NCBI GenBank assembly: GCA_018385315.1
Contig: JAHAZJ010000082.1
Span: 1-46,149, forward strand
Reading direction: 5' to 3'
Source: Treponema sp.
Lineage (GTDB): Bacteria; Spirochaetota; Spirochaetia; Treponematales; Treponemataceae
Length of the DNA stretch: 46,149 bases
The notes below the pieces were generated by a model that saw only the letters and a program-made list of their open reading frames with translations, was not told the origin of the DNA and made no database searches. The translations under genes and the position numbers were made by a program. Numbering within the stretch: the first letter of the stretch is position 1; each line of letters begins with the position of its first letter. Shown here one piece after another: positions 9,466 to 17,803 of this stretch.

Positions 9466-9480
9466 TTGTAATCATTACAA
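9466..9480. promoter_or_regulatory. Perfect 15-base palindrome, candidate operator for pflB
   Basis: TTGTAATCATTACAA is a perfect odd-length palindrome lying right after the predicted -10 box, over the expected transcription start. This is a classic place for a repressor site. It does not match the Fnr consensus (TTGAT-N4-ATCAA) or the usual Rex consensus, so the factor is unknown. Confidence 0.5.
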
Positions 9481-9484
9481 TATT

Positions 9485-9513
9485 ACAATAATTACATTTT
9501 CATAAATAGTCAA
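9485..9513 (-). promoter_or_regulatory. Candidate promoter of pflB
   Basis: On the minus strand, TTGACT (9508-9513), a 17-base spacer and TATTGT (9485-9490). It lies just after the stop of the nuclease gene and predicts a leader of about 200 bases before pflB. Confidence 0.5.
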
Positions 9514-9530
9514 GTAATTTTATTATTTTT

Positions 9531-10952
9531 TTACAAATCGTATTCTTTTTCTGGTTCAACAATTTCAACATTTGGGAAACCGGCTTCTGCCAGATGTTGT
9601 TTAAATCCTTCCTGCTGGTCTTTTTCACCATGAATAAGGAATATCTTTTTAAGACGACTTGTATCAATTTCATGAAGCCATTCAATCATTTCGTTGTAAT
9701 CTGCGTGAGCACTAAAACCATTACAGCGTTCAATTTTTGCCTGTACTTTGTACATATCACCAAGGATTTTTACTTCTTTTTGACCTTCAAAAATACGGCG
9801 CCCAAGAGTATTTTCAGCCATGTAACCAACAATCATAATTGTATTTTTTGGATTGCTGATTTCGTTTGCAAGATGATAAAGAACACGTCCTGCTTCACAC
9901 ATTCCATCTGCAGAAATAATAATCATTGGGCCTTCTTTTTTATTCAATTCTTTAGAATCTTCTACACTGGTTGTAAAAGTAAGGGAATTAAAACCGAATG
10001 GATTTTTATGATGTTTTAAAAATGCTTCATTTACCGATTCATCATAACATTCTGGATGCACACGGAAAACTGAAGTTGCATTACTTGCCATTGGTGAGTC
10101 CACATAAATTGGTACCACAGGAATCTTTTTCTGATCTGTAAGAAGATGTAAATAGAAAACAAGTTCCTGGGCCCGTTCAATAGCAAAAGAAGGAATGATG
10201 ATTTTTCCTTTTTTTGCACAGGCTTCACGAACAATTCTTTCCAGTTCTTTCATTGCAACATCATGATTATCATGAAGCTTGTTGCCATATGTGGATTCCA
10301 GGTAAATATAATCTGGAGCCGGCATATTTGTTGCAGGATTTCTAATAATTGGCTTACATTTACGTCCAATGTCACCTGTAAACAAAATGCGAGTCTCTTT
10401 TTCTGGCTCTGCCGGATTAGGATTTATAGTAACATTAGCAAATGCAGAACCTAAAATATGACCTGCATCAAAAAATTCCAGCTGCACATCTGGAGAAATA
10501 TACATTTTTCTATTATATGAAAGTGATACAATCTGATTTGCAGTTGCAATACAATCATTTTCATCATACAAAGGACGCCAGGTAAACTTTTCCCCTTTTT
10601 TTGCAGCTTGTTTTGCAAGGAATTCATAGTCATGGGCCTGAATACGTGCGCTATCCATCATTACCAGATTTGCAATATCACGGGTTGCAGGAGTAGCATA
10701 AATATTTCCTTTATATCCTTTCTTTGCTAAAACTGGTAAAAGCCCACAATGATCAAGATGACCGTGGGTTAATAATACTGCTTCCAGCTTATCCCCATCA
10801 AAATCAAAATTTCTGTTTTTTTCATCAGATTCTTTTCGCTTACCTTGAAAAGCACCACAATCCACCATATAAAATCTTCCGTTTACTTCAAAAACGTGTT
10901 TAGAACCTGTAACTTCCTGTGCAGCTCCAAGTGAAAATGCTTTAATACTCAT
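9531..10952 (-). CDS. MBL-fold beta-CASP RNA nuclease
   Basis: A 473-residue metallo-beta-lactamase fold enzyme of the beta-CASP branch (CPSF73/RNase J-like family), expected to cleave or trim RNA in the cytoplasm. The zinc motif HGHLDHCG is at residues 63-70, the beta-CASP insert starts around YLESTYGNKLHD, and the late motif FSAHADYNEM sits near residue 427. It is shorter than RNase J and lacks an obvious RNase J C-terminal domain, so its target is unclear. It has its own promoter, an AGGAG ribosome site and a short leader, and is transcribed away from the DUF2804 gene. Confidence 0.88.
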   Translation of the reverse strand: MSIKAFSLGAAQEVTGSKHVFEVNGRFYMVDCGAFQGKRKESDEKNRNFDFDGDKLEAVLLTHGHLDHCGLLPVLAKKGYKGNIYATPATRDIANLVMMDSARIQAHDYEFLAKQAAKKGEKFTWRPLYDENDCIATANQIVSLSYNRKMYISPDVQLEFFDAGHILGSAFANVTINPNPAEPEKETRILFTGDIGRKCKPIIRNPATNMPAPDYIYLESTYGNKLHDNHDVAMKELERIVREACAKKGKIIIPSFAIERAQELVFYLHLLTDQKKIPVVPIYVDSPMASNATSVFRVHPECYDESVNEAFLKHHKNPFGFNSLTFTTSVEDSKELNKKEGPMIIISADGMCEAGRVLYHLANEISNPKNTIMIVGYMAENTLGRRIFEGQKEVKILGDMYKVQAKIERCNGFSAHADYNEMIEWLHEIDTSRLKKIFLIHGEKDQQEGFKQHLAEAGFPNVEIVEPEKEYDL

Positions 10953-10983
10953 AGGCTCTCCTTTTACATCACAATATATAAAT

Positions 10984-11012
10984 ATTATAAATCCAAATTA
11001 TTCAGATTACAA
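10984..11012 (-). promoter_or_regulatory. Promoter of the beta-CASP nuclease gene
   Basis: On the minus strand, TTGTAA (11007-11012), a 17-base spacer and TATAAT (10984-10989). It gives a leader of about 25 bases that holds an AGGAG ribosome site, so unlike several neighbours this mRNA is not leaderless. Confidence 0.65.
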
Positions 11013-11039
11013 AATAAAAATTGGATTAAATTTATATCA

Positions 11040-11068
11040 TTGTCCATTATTTAAGGATAGGTTATAAT
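11040..11068 (+). promoter_or_regulatory. Promoter of the DUF2804 gene, predicted leaderless
   Basis: TTGTCC (11040-11045), a 17-base spacer and a perfect TATAAT (11063-11068). The ATG begins 6 bases later at 11075, so the first transcribed base should be the A of the start codon. Confidence 0.7.
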
Positions 11069-11074
11069 GAAAGA

Positions 11075-12127
11075 ATGTATTCTAGAAATTTTCAGAATCC
11101 ACCTGAGGCTATTGTTCAAAAAGGCAAAGCCAATTTTGGAACTTATAATAATATTTCTCCACGAATTGATATAAAAGGGATGCGTGCTCCATATGCAGGA
11201 CTTCCACTCCCGGTTTTTATTTCTAACCTGAGAATTAAAAGTCGTCTTGATTATGTTTTTGAAACAAAAAACTTCATTGGTTTTACAGAATTTTTTGATT
11301 TTAAGATTATGGGAACTGCCAGAATAATTTTCTGGAATAAAGAAACTGGTAAAAAACATGCTTATTTTTCTTTTATGGGATTAAGAAGACGTTTTATTCC
11401 TATTTCCACTACTGCAGGAACTTGCATTTCCTTTAATAAAAAAAGATTTATAAAAGTTTTCTGGGGTAAAAATCACCAGCAAATTGCCATGCGTTTTAAT
11501 GTAAAAGGTGATTCTGTTCGTCCAGATTGCTCAGGAAGTTTCTTTTCTTCAATGTATAGCGAAAACCATAGTGACAATCTTTTTGTAAATCCTTCACCGG
11601 TTTCTTCCCGTTGTTCTGCAACATGGTTTACTACAATGCAAATGCAAGGAAAAATGGTAATCAATAACGAAGAAGCTGACAATTCAAAAGGAATTGCGGC
11701 AATGATGATAAACAGAACTTATCTTAAGCTCCATTCTATTTCTTCAATTTTTTGGGGTATTGGAACAGTAAAGGATAAAAATATTATTTTTCAACTAAAA
11801 AACAGCAATTTAGACGCTGCTGATTCAGACAGTTATAATGATAACCTTCTTACAGTAAACGGTGAACAAACTGCACTGCCTCCTGTTTACATGACCCATC
11901 CTTTTGGAATGAATAAAGACTGGATTATTCAAGATACAGAAAGTATGGTTGATTTAACTTTTACACCAGTTTCTTTAGATAGCAATTCAAGAAATTTCAT
12001 AGTATTGCGAACTGCATATACTTCAATATATGGATTATTTTCTGGAGTTCTTTTGGATCATAATGGTGAAAAAATTATACTTAAGAATTTCCCGGGAATT
12101 TTGAACAGAAATCTTGTTCGTCTATAA
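11075..12127 (+). CDS. DUF2804-like protein of unknown function
   Basis: A 350-residue protein with no signal peptide or membrane segment. The pattern of short aromatic-rich strands and the end sequence YGLFSGVLLDHNGEKIILKNFPG look like the DUF2804 family, an all-beta group without a known reaction. I recognise the family from this overall pattern only. An Asn/Ser/Phe-rich middle (WFTTMQMQGK, FWGIGTVKD) is consistent with a beta-sandwich. It is followed 28 bases later by the 646-residue unknown gene, which has a GGGAG ribosome site, so the two are probably cotranscribed and may work together. Confidence 0.7.
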   Translation: MYSRNFQNPPEAIVQKGKANFGTYNNISPRIDIKGMRAPYAGLPLPVFISNLRIKSRLDYVFETKNFIGFTEFFDFKIMGTARIIFWNKETGKKHAYFSFMGLRRRFIPISTTAGTCISFNKKRFIKVFWGKNHQQIAMRFNVKGDSVRPDCSGSFFSSMYSENHSDNLFVNPSPVSSRCSATWFTTMQMQGKMVINNEEADNSKGIAAMMINRTYLKLHSISSIFWGIGTVKDKNIIFQLKNSNLDAADSDSYNDNLLTVNGEQTALPPVYMTHPFGMNKDWIIQDTESMVDLTFTPVSLDSNSRNFIVLRTAYTSIYGLFSGVLLDHNGEKIILKNFPGILNRNLVRL

Positions 12128-12155
12128 AAGTAATTAAAAAAGGGAGAATAAAAAG

Positions 12156-14096
12156 ATGTCTGAAGATATTACAAGTAGAACTGCAGATTGGGAACCAGGA
12201 ACTCTTGATAAAACAAGAAAAAACATTGGCAACATTGATGCAACGGAAGCCGCAACAATGGCAAAAAAACTGGGAGGTCAAAATCTTTATGAAAGAACAA
12301 CCTCTGGTGGTTCATCTGGAAAATCTGGAAAAAACTCTGGACGCATTATGAGAGAAATGACTCCTTCATCACCAAAACCTGCACAAAAAGCACCTTCTAT
12401 TACTGCTAAAAAGCATATTCGTGAAGAATTACCTGCTGTTTCAAAGAAAATGAATTCAGCAATAGACAAATTGATGATGTCTTCAGAATATAAAATCAAG
12501 CCTAATTATGGTATCTTTAATTTTTTACGAACATTGCAAAAAAACGGAACTGAAAAAGTCCTCCCGGAATTCACAAATTACACCATGTCTCAGGCAATTG
12601 AACACATGGAGGCTTTTATCACTGTTACAAAAACATTGATTCAAATTGCTCCAGCCACATATAAAGCAAAAATTGTAAATGGCACTGAATCCAAATTTAA
12701 GTTTTTAAGAATGATTGCTTCCTGGGGAATGGCAGGAATAAAAACCGAATATGCCACAATAAAAACAATTCAGGAACCAATCCTTGTATGTGACTTAACA
12801 GGATTTATGAGAGCAATTTATAAACCTTTAATTTCTGTTTACTTTTATGGCACAAATAAAATTCCAAAAGTAATTAAAGAAATCTATAATGACGAGATTG
12901 CTTATCCGGATGCCCCAAAAGAAAAACTTTCTACAATGGCAAAACAAGCTATTACAGAGTGGCTTTACATTGATACAGAAATAATTAAACGTTTTTATCC
13001 TGTTTTAATGCGAATGTGCTCTGATTCTTTTGAACCATACCCTTCTTTCTTTTCAACAAAGGTAGCTGAAATTTTGAAATTTACTGGTTTACATAAATTT
13101 GATCTTTTGCTTCCAGATAAGCCAAAAGAAGAAAAGGAAGCTCCAAAACCAAAAGCTGCACCGCCACAGAAAGGTGTAAAAGATTCAACAGTTATTACAG
13201 GATTAAAATTGTTGAATCAACTTTTCCCAGAAGCAGGTTTTGACCGCTTAGATGAACATCCTGATTTATACCCATATTTTCAGCCATTATACAAATTTCC
13301 AGAAGGTTTTAATGTTCTTTCTCCTGAAAATCCTCTTCAGGTTATAATGGTTTTACACCATATTATTGAAGACTGTTTCCAAGGCTGTAGAAATATTAGA
13401 TTTGTAAACAAAGATAATGTTAAACAGGGGGCAGATACAATTCAAGATATTCTTGATGAATGGGCTGCTTACCGTGAAGAGTCTTTTGAACGTCTTTATT
13501 GTGAACCATTAAAAGACTTAACAAACTCAGTTTACTCCCAGCCAGACTTTGAAAAAACTCATATCGGAAAAAAAACACTTACTTCATTACTATGGCAAAC
13601 AACTTATCACTTTCTTCCAAACTTTAAATTTGATCAGTTGCTTCTTGAACGCCCAACTGATGAAAGTAAATACAGACCTTTATTCCACAGAACCGATTTT
13701 GCAAGAAAATATCTTACAATTGTTATTAACGATTGCGATGCTAAAGCAAAAACAAAAGGAACAGTTGGACTTATTGAAAATCCTTGGGCTCATTACAATT
13801 TTGAAATTCAGAACGAAGTTTCAAAACGTCTTGATGTTCTTTTAGGAGCACAAAATAAAACTGCAACTACAAACGCTACAAATGCAAATCTTTTAAAATA
13901 CACATTATGTTTTATTGCTGTTCTGGACTGGTGGATTAACAACCCGGGAAGTCCTGCCTACGCTACAGACCCAATGCGTATTTATAGAATTTCTGAAAGC
14001 GATGGTAAACCTTTGTTCTCTGTTGCTGAAAGAAGTGACCAGAACAAATTATTTGTTAATGCAGTAAAAGCTAATTATCAGCGTCAGGCAAAATAA
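12156..14096 (+). CDS. Conserved hypothetical protein, probably spirochaete-specific
   Basis: A 646-residue cytoplasmic protein I do not recognise. The first 95 residues are low complexity, with a GGSSGKSGKNSG stretch and a Pro/Ala/Lys-rich part, and look disordered. The rest is largely helical, with a second Pro/Lys/Ala-rich linker at about residues 330-352 (PKEEKEAPKPKAAPP) that splits it into two helical halves. No Walker, metal or catalytic motif is evident. The ribosome site GGGAG is 10 bases before the ATG. It is cotranscribed with the DUF2804 gene and ends 18 bases before the convergent RluA-type gene, with no terminator between. A scaffold or cytoskeletal role would be a guess. Confidence 0.75.
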   Translation: MSEDITSRTADWEPGTLDKTRKNIGNIDATEAATMAKKLGGQNLYERTTSGGSSGKSGKNSGRIMREMTPSSPKPAQKAPSITAKKHIREELPAVSKKMNSAIDKLMMSSEYKIKPNYGIFNFLRTLQKNGTEKVLPEFTNYTMSQAIEHMEAFITVTKTLIQIAPATYKAKIVNGTESKFKFLRMIASWGMAGIKTEYATIKTIQEPILVCDLTGFMRAIYKPLISVYFYGTNKIPKVIKEIYNDEIAYPDAPKEKLSTMAKQAITEWLYIDTEIIKRFYPVLMRMCSDSFEPYPSFFSTKVAEILKFTGLHKFDLLLPDKPKEEKEAPKPKAAPPQKGVKDSTVITGLKLLNQLFPEAGFDRLDEHPDLYPYFQPLYKFPEGFNVLSPENPLQVIMVLHHIIEDCFQGCRNIRFVNKDNVKQGADTIQDILDEWAAYREESFERLYCEPLKDLTNSVYSQPDFEKTHIGKKTLTSLLWQTTYHFLPNFKFDQLLLERPTDESKYRPLFHRTDFARKYLTIVINDCDAKAKTKGTVGLIENPWAHYNFEIQNEVSKRLDVLLGAQNKTATTNATNANLLKYTLCFIAVLDWWINNPGSPAYATDPMRIYRISESDGKPLFSVAERSDQNKLFVNAVKANYQRQAK

Positions 14097-14114
14097 CAAA
14101 ATATCCCATGTAAA

Positions 14115-15533
14115 CTATTCAAAATTCTCTGGACAATAGAAACACATTCTTTCTTTTGTCTGGGGATGATTAAACTCCAGCTTACAAGAATGAAGAAGCA
14201 AGCGTTCTCCGGGTCTGCAGATGCCATATAGAGTATCGCCTACAATAGGGAGACCAAAACCATGGGAATCTGCACTAACCAATCTAAGCTGATGGGTTCT
14301 GCCTGTAACAGGTTTAAATAAAACTTTAGTTACAGGATGTTTTTCCCCTTCCATTGAAGTTTTCATAGAAAAAACATCCAGCAATTCCCAATCTGTTATT
14401 CCAAGTTTTCCATATTCTTCATCATAAATTTGATGAGGACGATTTTCCAAATCAACTCTAAACTTTAATTCTATATGGCCTTTTTTTTCCCCATTTTTTG
14501 GAGCATTATCTCCTTTTGCTTTTTGAAGAACTCCATCTAAAATTGCAATATATTCTTTTTTTACATTTCCCTCTTGAAATTGAATGCTTAAATCTCTATG
14601 AGCTTCTTTTGTAAGAGCAAGAACCAATAATCCCGAAGTTTCCATATCTAATCTATGCACTGAAGGTTGTTCTATACAATTGGGAAAAAGATTTTTTAAT
14701 CTGCTGGTAACACAATCTTGTTTATCTTCTGTACGCCCAGGAATAGATAAAAGTCCAGAAGATTTATTTATTACAACAATATGTTCATCTCTATATAAAA
14801 TCTCCAGCCCAAGAATTTCAGGCAGAATATAACCACATCTTTCATGGCAAGGAGCATAAGACTTTCCGTTTTCTTTTGTTCTGGAAGAATTGCCATAATA
14901 TTTTTCATCCATGCTAACAGGCTGCAAATTGTGGTCAAAGGCGTATGATAACAGTTTAGGAGCACAGCAGTCCCCAGTTCCAGTGGGAGGAAGTTTATTC
15001 CAGTGTTTTTTTATGATTTCCTGGAGTGTAATTTTTTTTCCATTAAAAATAGAAAAAGAATATAAATCAAAAACATTTTGAAGAGATTTTGTGCACAACA
15101 AATTTCTTCTCTCTGCCAATTCCTGCAATTTTATATTATTTTCATCTGATTCACTTTCAACTGTATTTTTTATTTCATTTATTTTTGCAGTTAATTCATG
15201 AATTTCTTTATCATTTACTGATAATGCCTTTTCAATTTTTTCTGGGGATACTAAAGGCTCAACAATAATAAAATGTTCCTGATTATAAAAAAAAGAACTG
15301 CTTTTGTTAGCAGAATAAACAAGTTGCTTTGCAATTCCACTTACAGCCAGCAGTATAATTTGTTCGTTTGTATTTTTGTCATAACAAACAAGACTGCCCA
15401 ACATTATTCCTTGATTTTTTCTTTCTTCACTTTCCCGGGAAATTTGCATTAATGCAAGCTCCCCTTTTTCAATCAAAGAAATAACAAGTTCATTATAATA
15501 TTGGGCTAAATCTTGTTTAAATGGAGGAAACAT
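14115..15533 (-). CDS. Long RluA-type pseudouridine synthase with N-terminal extension
   Basis: A 472-residue protein whose C-terminal half (about 240-472) is an RluA catalytic domain: INKSSGLLSIPG, then HRLDMETSG with nucleophile Asp296, and GRTHQLR. The N-terminal 240 residues contain a predicted coiled coil (about 100-150) and a Cys-containing motif GTGDCCAPKLL (185-195) seen in a long form of the RluA family; the two Cys plus CHERC downstream may bind metal. The target RNA is unknown. It is the last gene of the his-def-fmt operon, starting 3 bases after rpiA. It differs clearly from the shorter synthase at 3141-4091, so the two probably modify different sites. Confidence 0.85.
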   Translation of the reverse strand: MFPPFKQDLAQYYNELVISLIEKGELALMQISRESEERKNQGIMLGSLVCYDKNTNEQIILLAVSGIAKQLVYSANKSSSFFYNQEHFIIVEPLVSPEKIEKALSVNDKEIHELTAKINEIKNTVESESDENNIKLQELAERRNLLCTKSLQNVFDLYSFSIFNGKKITLQEIIKKHWNKLPPTGTGDCCAPKLLSYAFDHNLQPVSMDEKYYGNSSRTKENGKSYAPCHERCGYILPEILGLEILYRDEHIVVINKSSGLLSIPGRTEDKQDCVTSRLKNLFPNCIEQPSVHRLDMETSGLLVLALTKEAHRDLSIQFQEGNVKKEYIAILDGVLQKAKGDNAPKNGEKKGHIELKFRVDLENRPHQIYDEEYGKLGITDWELLDVFSMKTSMEGEKHPVTKVLFKPVTGRTHQLRLVSADSHGFGLPIVGDTLYGICRPGERLLLHSCKLEFNHPQTKERMCFYCPENFE

Positions 15534-15536
15534 ATA

Positions 15537-16262
15537 TTAGTGCCAGTTTCTCATTTCAACTGTATCATCAGATTTTCCAACAAATACAATTGGCTTATTT
15601 TTTGAAAAAAGACCATTTTCTACAACACCAACAATGCTGTTAATTTCTTCTTCCATCTTTGCAATATCTGCAATTGGGGATTTCCATGTGCAATCTAAAA
15701 TCCAGTTTCCATTATCAGTAATAACAGGACCACATTTTTTTACACCTTCCCGCAAAACACAAGTTGCACCAAGTTTATTTAAAGCATTTGTAACAGAAAC
15801 ACGAGCTTCACTAATAATTTCTACAGGAACTGGAAATTTTGTTCCAATTGTTTCTACAGCTTTTGTTGAATCTGCAACAACAACAAACACTTTTGAATTA
15901 TATTCAACTAACTTTTCCCGAACATGGGCAGCACCGCCACCTTTAATGCAAAAACAATCTGGGGTAACTTCATCTGCACCATCAATTGCAAGATCAAGTT
16001 CACCATCAATAATTTTATCATTTAAGGAATAAACAGGAATTCCATATTCCTGGCAAGCATTTTGTGTCTGAAAACTTGTTACTACGGCCTTAATGTCTTT
16101 AAGTTTTCCGCTGTTAATATGTTCAGCAAGACGTTTTACAGCAGGCATTGCTGTAGAACCAGTTCCTAAACCGATTTTCATTCCACTAAAAATTTTACCT
16201 TTTTCAATTAAAGTATCAATGGCTGTATTGGCAACCAAAGTTTTCTGTTCTGACTGTGTCAT
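15537..16262 (-). CDS. rpiA: Ribose-5-phosphate isomerase A
   Basis: Interconverts ribose 5-phosphate and ribulose 5-phosphate in the pentose phosphate pathway, feeding transketolase (encoded at 41755-43731) and the PRPP used for histidine synthesis. 241 residues, full length. Family motifs are visible: GLGTGSTA (phosphate loop), DGADEV with the catalytic Asp pair, and KGGGAAHVREK with the catalytic Lys. It sits inside the long operon, 18 bases after aroDE. Confidence 0.95.
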   Translation of the reverse strand: MTQSEQKTLVANTAIDTLIEKGKIFSGMKIGLGTGSTAMPAVKRLAEHINSGKLKDIKAVVTSFQTQNACQEYGIPVYSLNDKIIDGELDLAIDGADEVTPDCFCIKGGGAAHVREKLVEYNSKVFVVVADSTKAVETIGTKFPVPVEIISEARVSVTNALNKLGATCVLREGVKKCGPVITDNGNWILDCTWKSPIADIAKMEEEINSIVGVVENGLFSKNKPIVFVGKSDDTVEMRNWH

Positions 16263-16280
16263 TTTATATTTCCACCTTTT

Positions 16281-17780
16281 TTATTTTTTTTCGTAATCAT
16301 GTCCAGTAAACAATTTGAACTGTTCATAAGCCTGATATTCAAGCATTTTATAACCATTACAAACACGGCAACCTGAAACTGCAGCTCTTCGCATAAGAGG
16401 AGTTGTAGCAGGTTTATAAATAATATCAAACAACAATTCATTTCCTGTAAAATTGTAAAAAGGAATAGGATCAATAATTTCCTGAGGAGACTCTGTTGTC
16501 ATACCAATTGATGTTGTTTGAATAATAAGATTTGAATATTCAGAAAGTTGCTCTACGCAAGAAGCTCCAAGTTCGCAATATTTAAAATCATATTTTTCTG
16601 CCAGCTGCTTGGCATGAGATAAAGTTCTATTAAAAATGCAAACCTTTGCACCCATCTGTTTTAAAACATAAACAATTGCTTTAGCGGCACCACCAGCACC
16701 AATTACTGCAACCTTTTTATGTTTAATTCTTACACCACCTAAGAATTCCTCCAATGCTCTTTTAAAACCAAATGCATCTGTATTGTATCCATACCACTTG
16801 TCATTTTTTCTAACAACAGTATTACAAGCTCCAATTTGCATAACTTCTGGAGACTGTTCATTTACATAAAACAAAACAGATTCTTTGTGAGGAACTGTAA
16901 CAGACAATCCTTTCATTCCAAGTTTTTCAGCAAAATTCAAGCTTTCAGAAACCAGTGGAGATCGAACAGGAATATAAACAGCATCAAGGCCAATATTTCT
17001 ATAACCAGCATTATGAATTTCTGGGCTGGAGGTTTTTGCCAGGGGCCATCCTGTAATTCCAAATAATGAAGTCTGTTTAGTAATATTTCTAAAATTATAA
17101 AGATTATTAATTGTAAAAGGATCTATATGCCCAATTGCGGCAGTATTTTTAATAGTTTCTTCTGGAGATGTATAGGATAAAAAAGAATCTGAAAAGGCTG
17201 GCAATATTCTAGATGGGAAACCTTCTGGTCCCATTGCACAGAATATGTGATCATAATCTATTAATTGGGAACCTTCATAAAACAGGTTTGTTACATCAGA
17301 AAGACGATTAACCTTAAAAGCAATTTTAGGGATTTCATAACCAGTTTTTCGCATTGAATCGCATCTCTCTTTCAAGTTATGAATTGGTCCTTTCATGTTG
17401 TGAACACTACGAATTATTTTTACACCAAAAGCCTGGGCTGCATCTTCTATGCTTGGAATATGGAAATCTTCTTCAAAATCAACATAAGCAAAGTTTCTGG
17501 TATTATCTTGTTTTGCAAAAGAAAGGGCTCGTGCAAAGAGAGTTGTTCTGGCAAATTCTCCGCCATTAAAAAGTCCCCCATCTACGTCCCGTCGAATTGT
17601 TAAAATACAAGGGTGATAAATTAAGGATGGGAACTTTCTTGCATAAAGTTGTTCATCTTCAACAAGATGATCAACTCGCAATTCCACAATATCAACAAAC
17701 TTTTCATATTTTTTAACAAGTTTAAGATTTTCCTCAATTGTTTTACCTGTTAAGGTCATACAAATAAGTGGTTGACTCAT
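16281..17780 (-). CDS. aroDE: Bifunctional 3-dehydroquinate dehydratase / shikimate dehydrogenase
   Basis: A fusion for two successive shikimate-pathway steps. Residues 1-230 are a type I dehydroquinate dehydratase: VELRVD (32-37) holds the substrate-binding Glu and Arg, SVHNM the catalytic His and IAFKVN the Schiff-base Lys. Residues 238-499 are shikimate dehydrogenase: substrate site near SSPEIHN, TVPHK with the catalytic Lys, the NADP-binding loop GAGGAAKA and an NRTLSHA motif that favours NADP. All key residues are present, so both activities are expected. Such AroD-AroE fusions are known in plants, chlamydiae and some other bacteria. It lies between the PASTA gene and rpiA in the operon. 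Confidence 0.93.
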   Translation of the reverse strand: MSQPLICMTLTGKTIEENLKLVKKYEKFVDIVELRVDHLVEDEQLYARKFPSLIYHPCILTIRRDVDGGLFNGGEFARTTLFARALSFAKQDNTRNFAYVDFEEDFHIPSIEDAAQAFGVKIIRSVHNMKGPIHNLKERCDSMRKTGYEIPKIAFKVNRLSDVTNLFYEGSQLIDYDHIFCAMGPEGFPSRILPAFSDSFLSYTSPEETIKNTAAIGHIDPFTINNLYNFRNITKQTSLFGITGWPLAKTSSPEIHNAGYRNIGLDAVYIPVRSPLVSESLNFAEKLGMKGLSVTVPHKESVLFYVNEQSPEVMQIGACNTVVRKNDKWYGYNTDAFGFKRALEEFLGGVRIKHKKVAVIGAGGAAKAIVYVLKQMGAKVCIFNRTLSHAKQLAEKYDFKYCELGASCVEQLSEYSNLIIQTTSIGMTTESPQEIIDPIPFYNFTGNELLFDIIYKPATTPLMRRAAVSGCRVCNGYKMLEYQAYEQFKLFTGHDYEKK

Positions 17781-17803
17781 GGAATTGCTCCTAATATTTA
17801 TTA

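Noticed and set aside
9466-9480. Assigning the pflB palindrome to Fnr or Rex
   Set aside because: The spacing and half-sites (TTGTAAT, one central base) do not match either consensus; only an unnamed operator can be supported.
11051-11359. Minus-strand ORF of 102 codons over the DUF2804 start
   Set aside because: Antisense to a well-supported gene with its own promoter; composition looks like a frame shadow.
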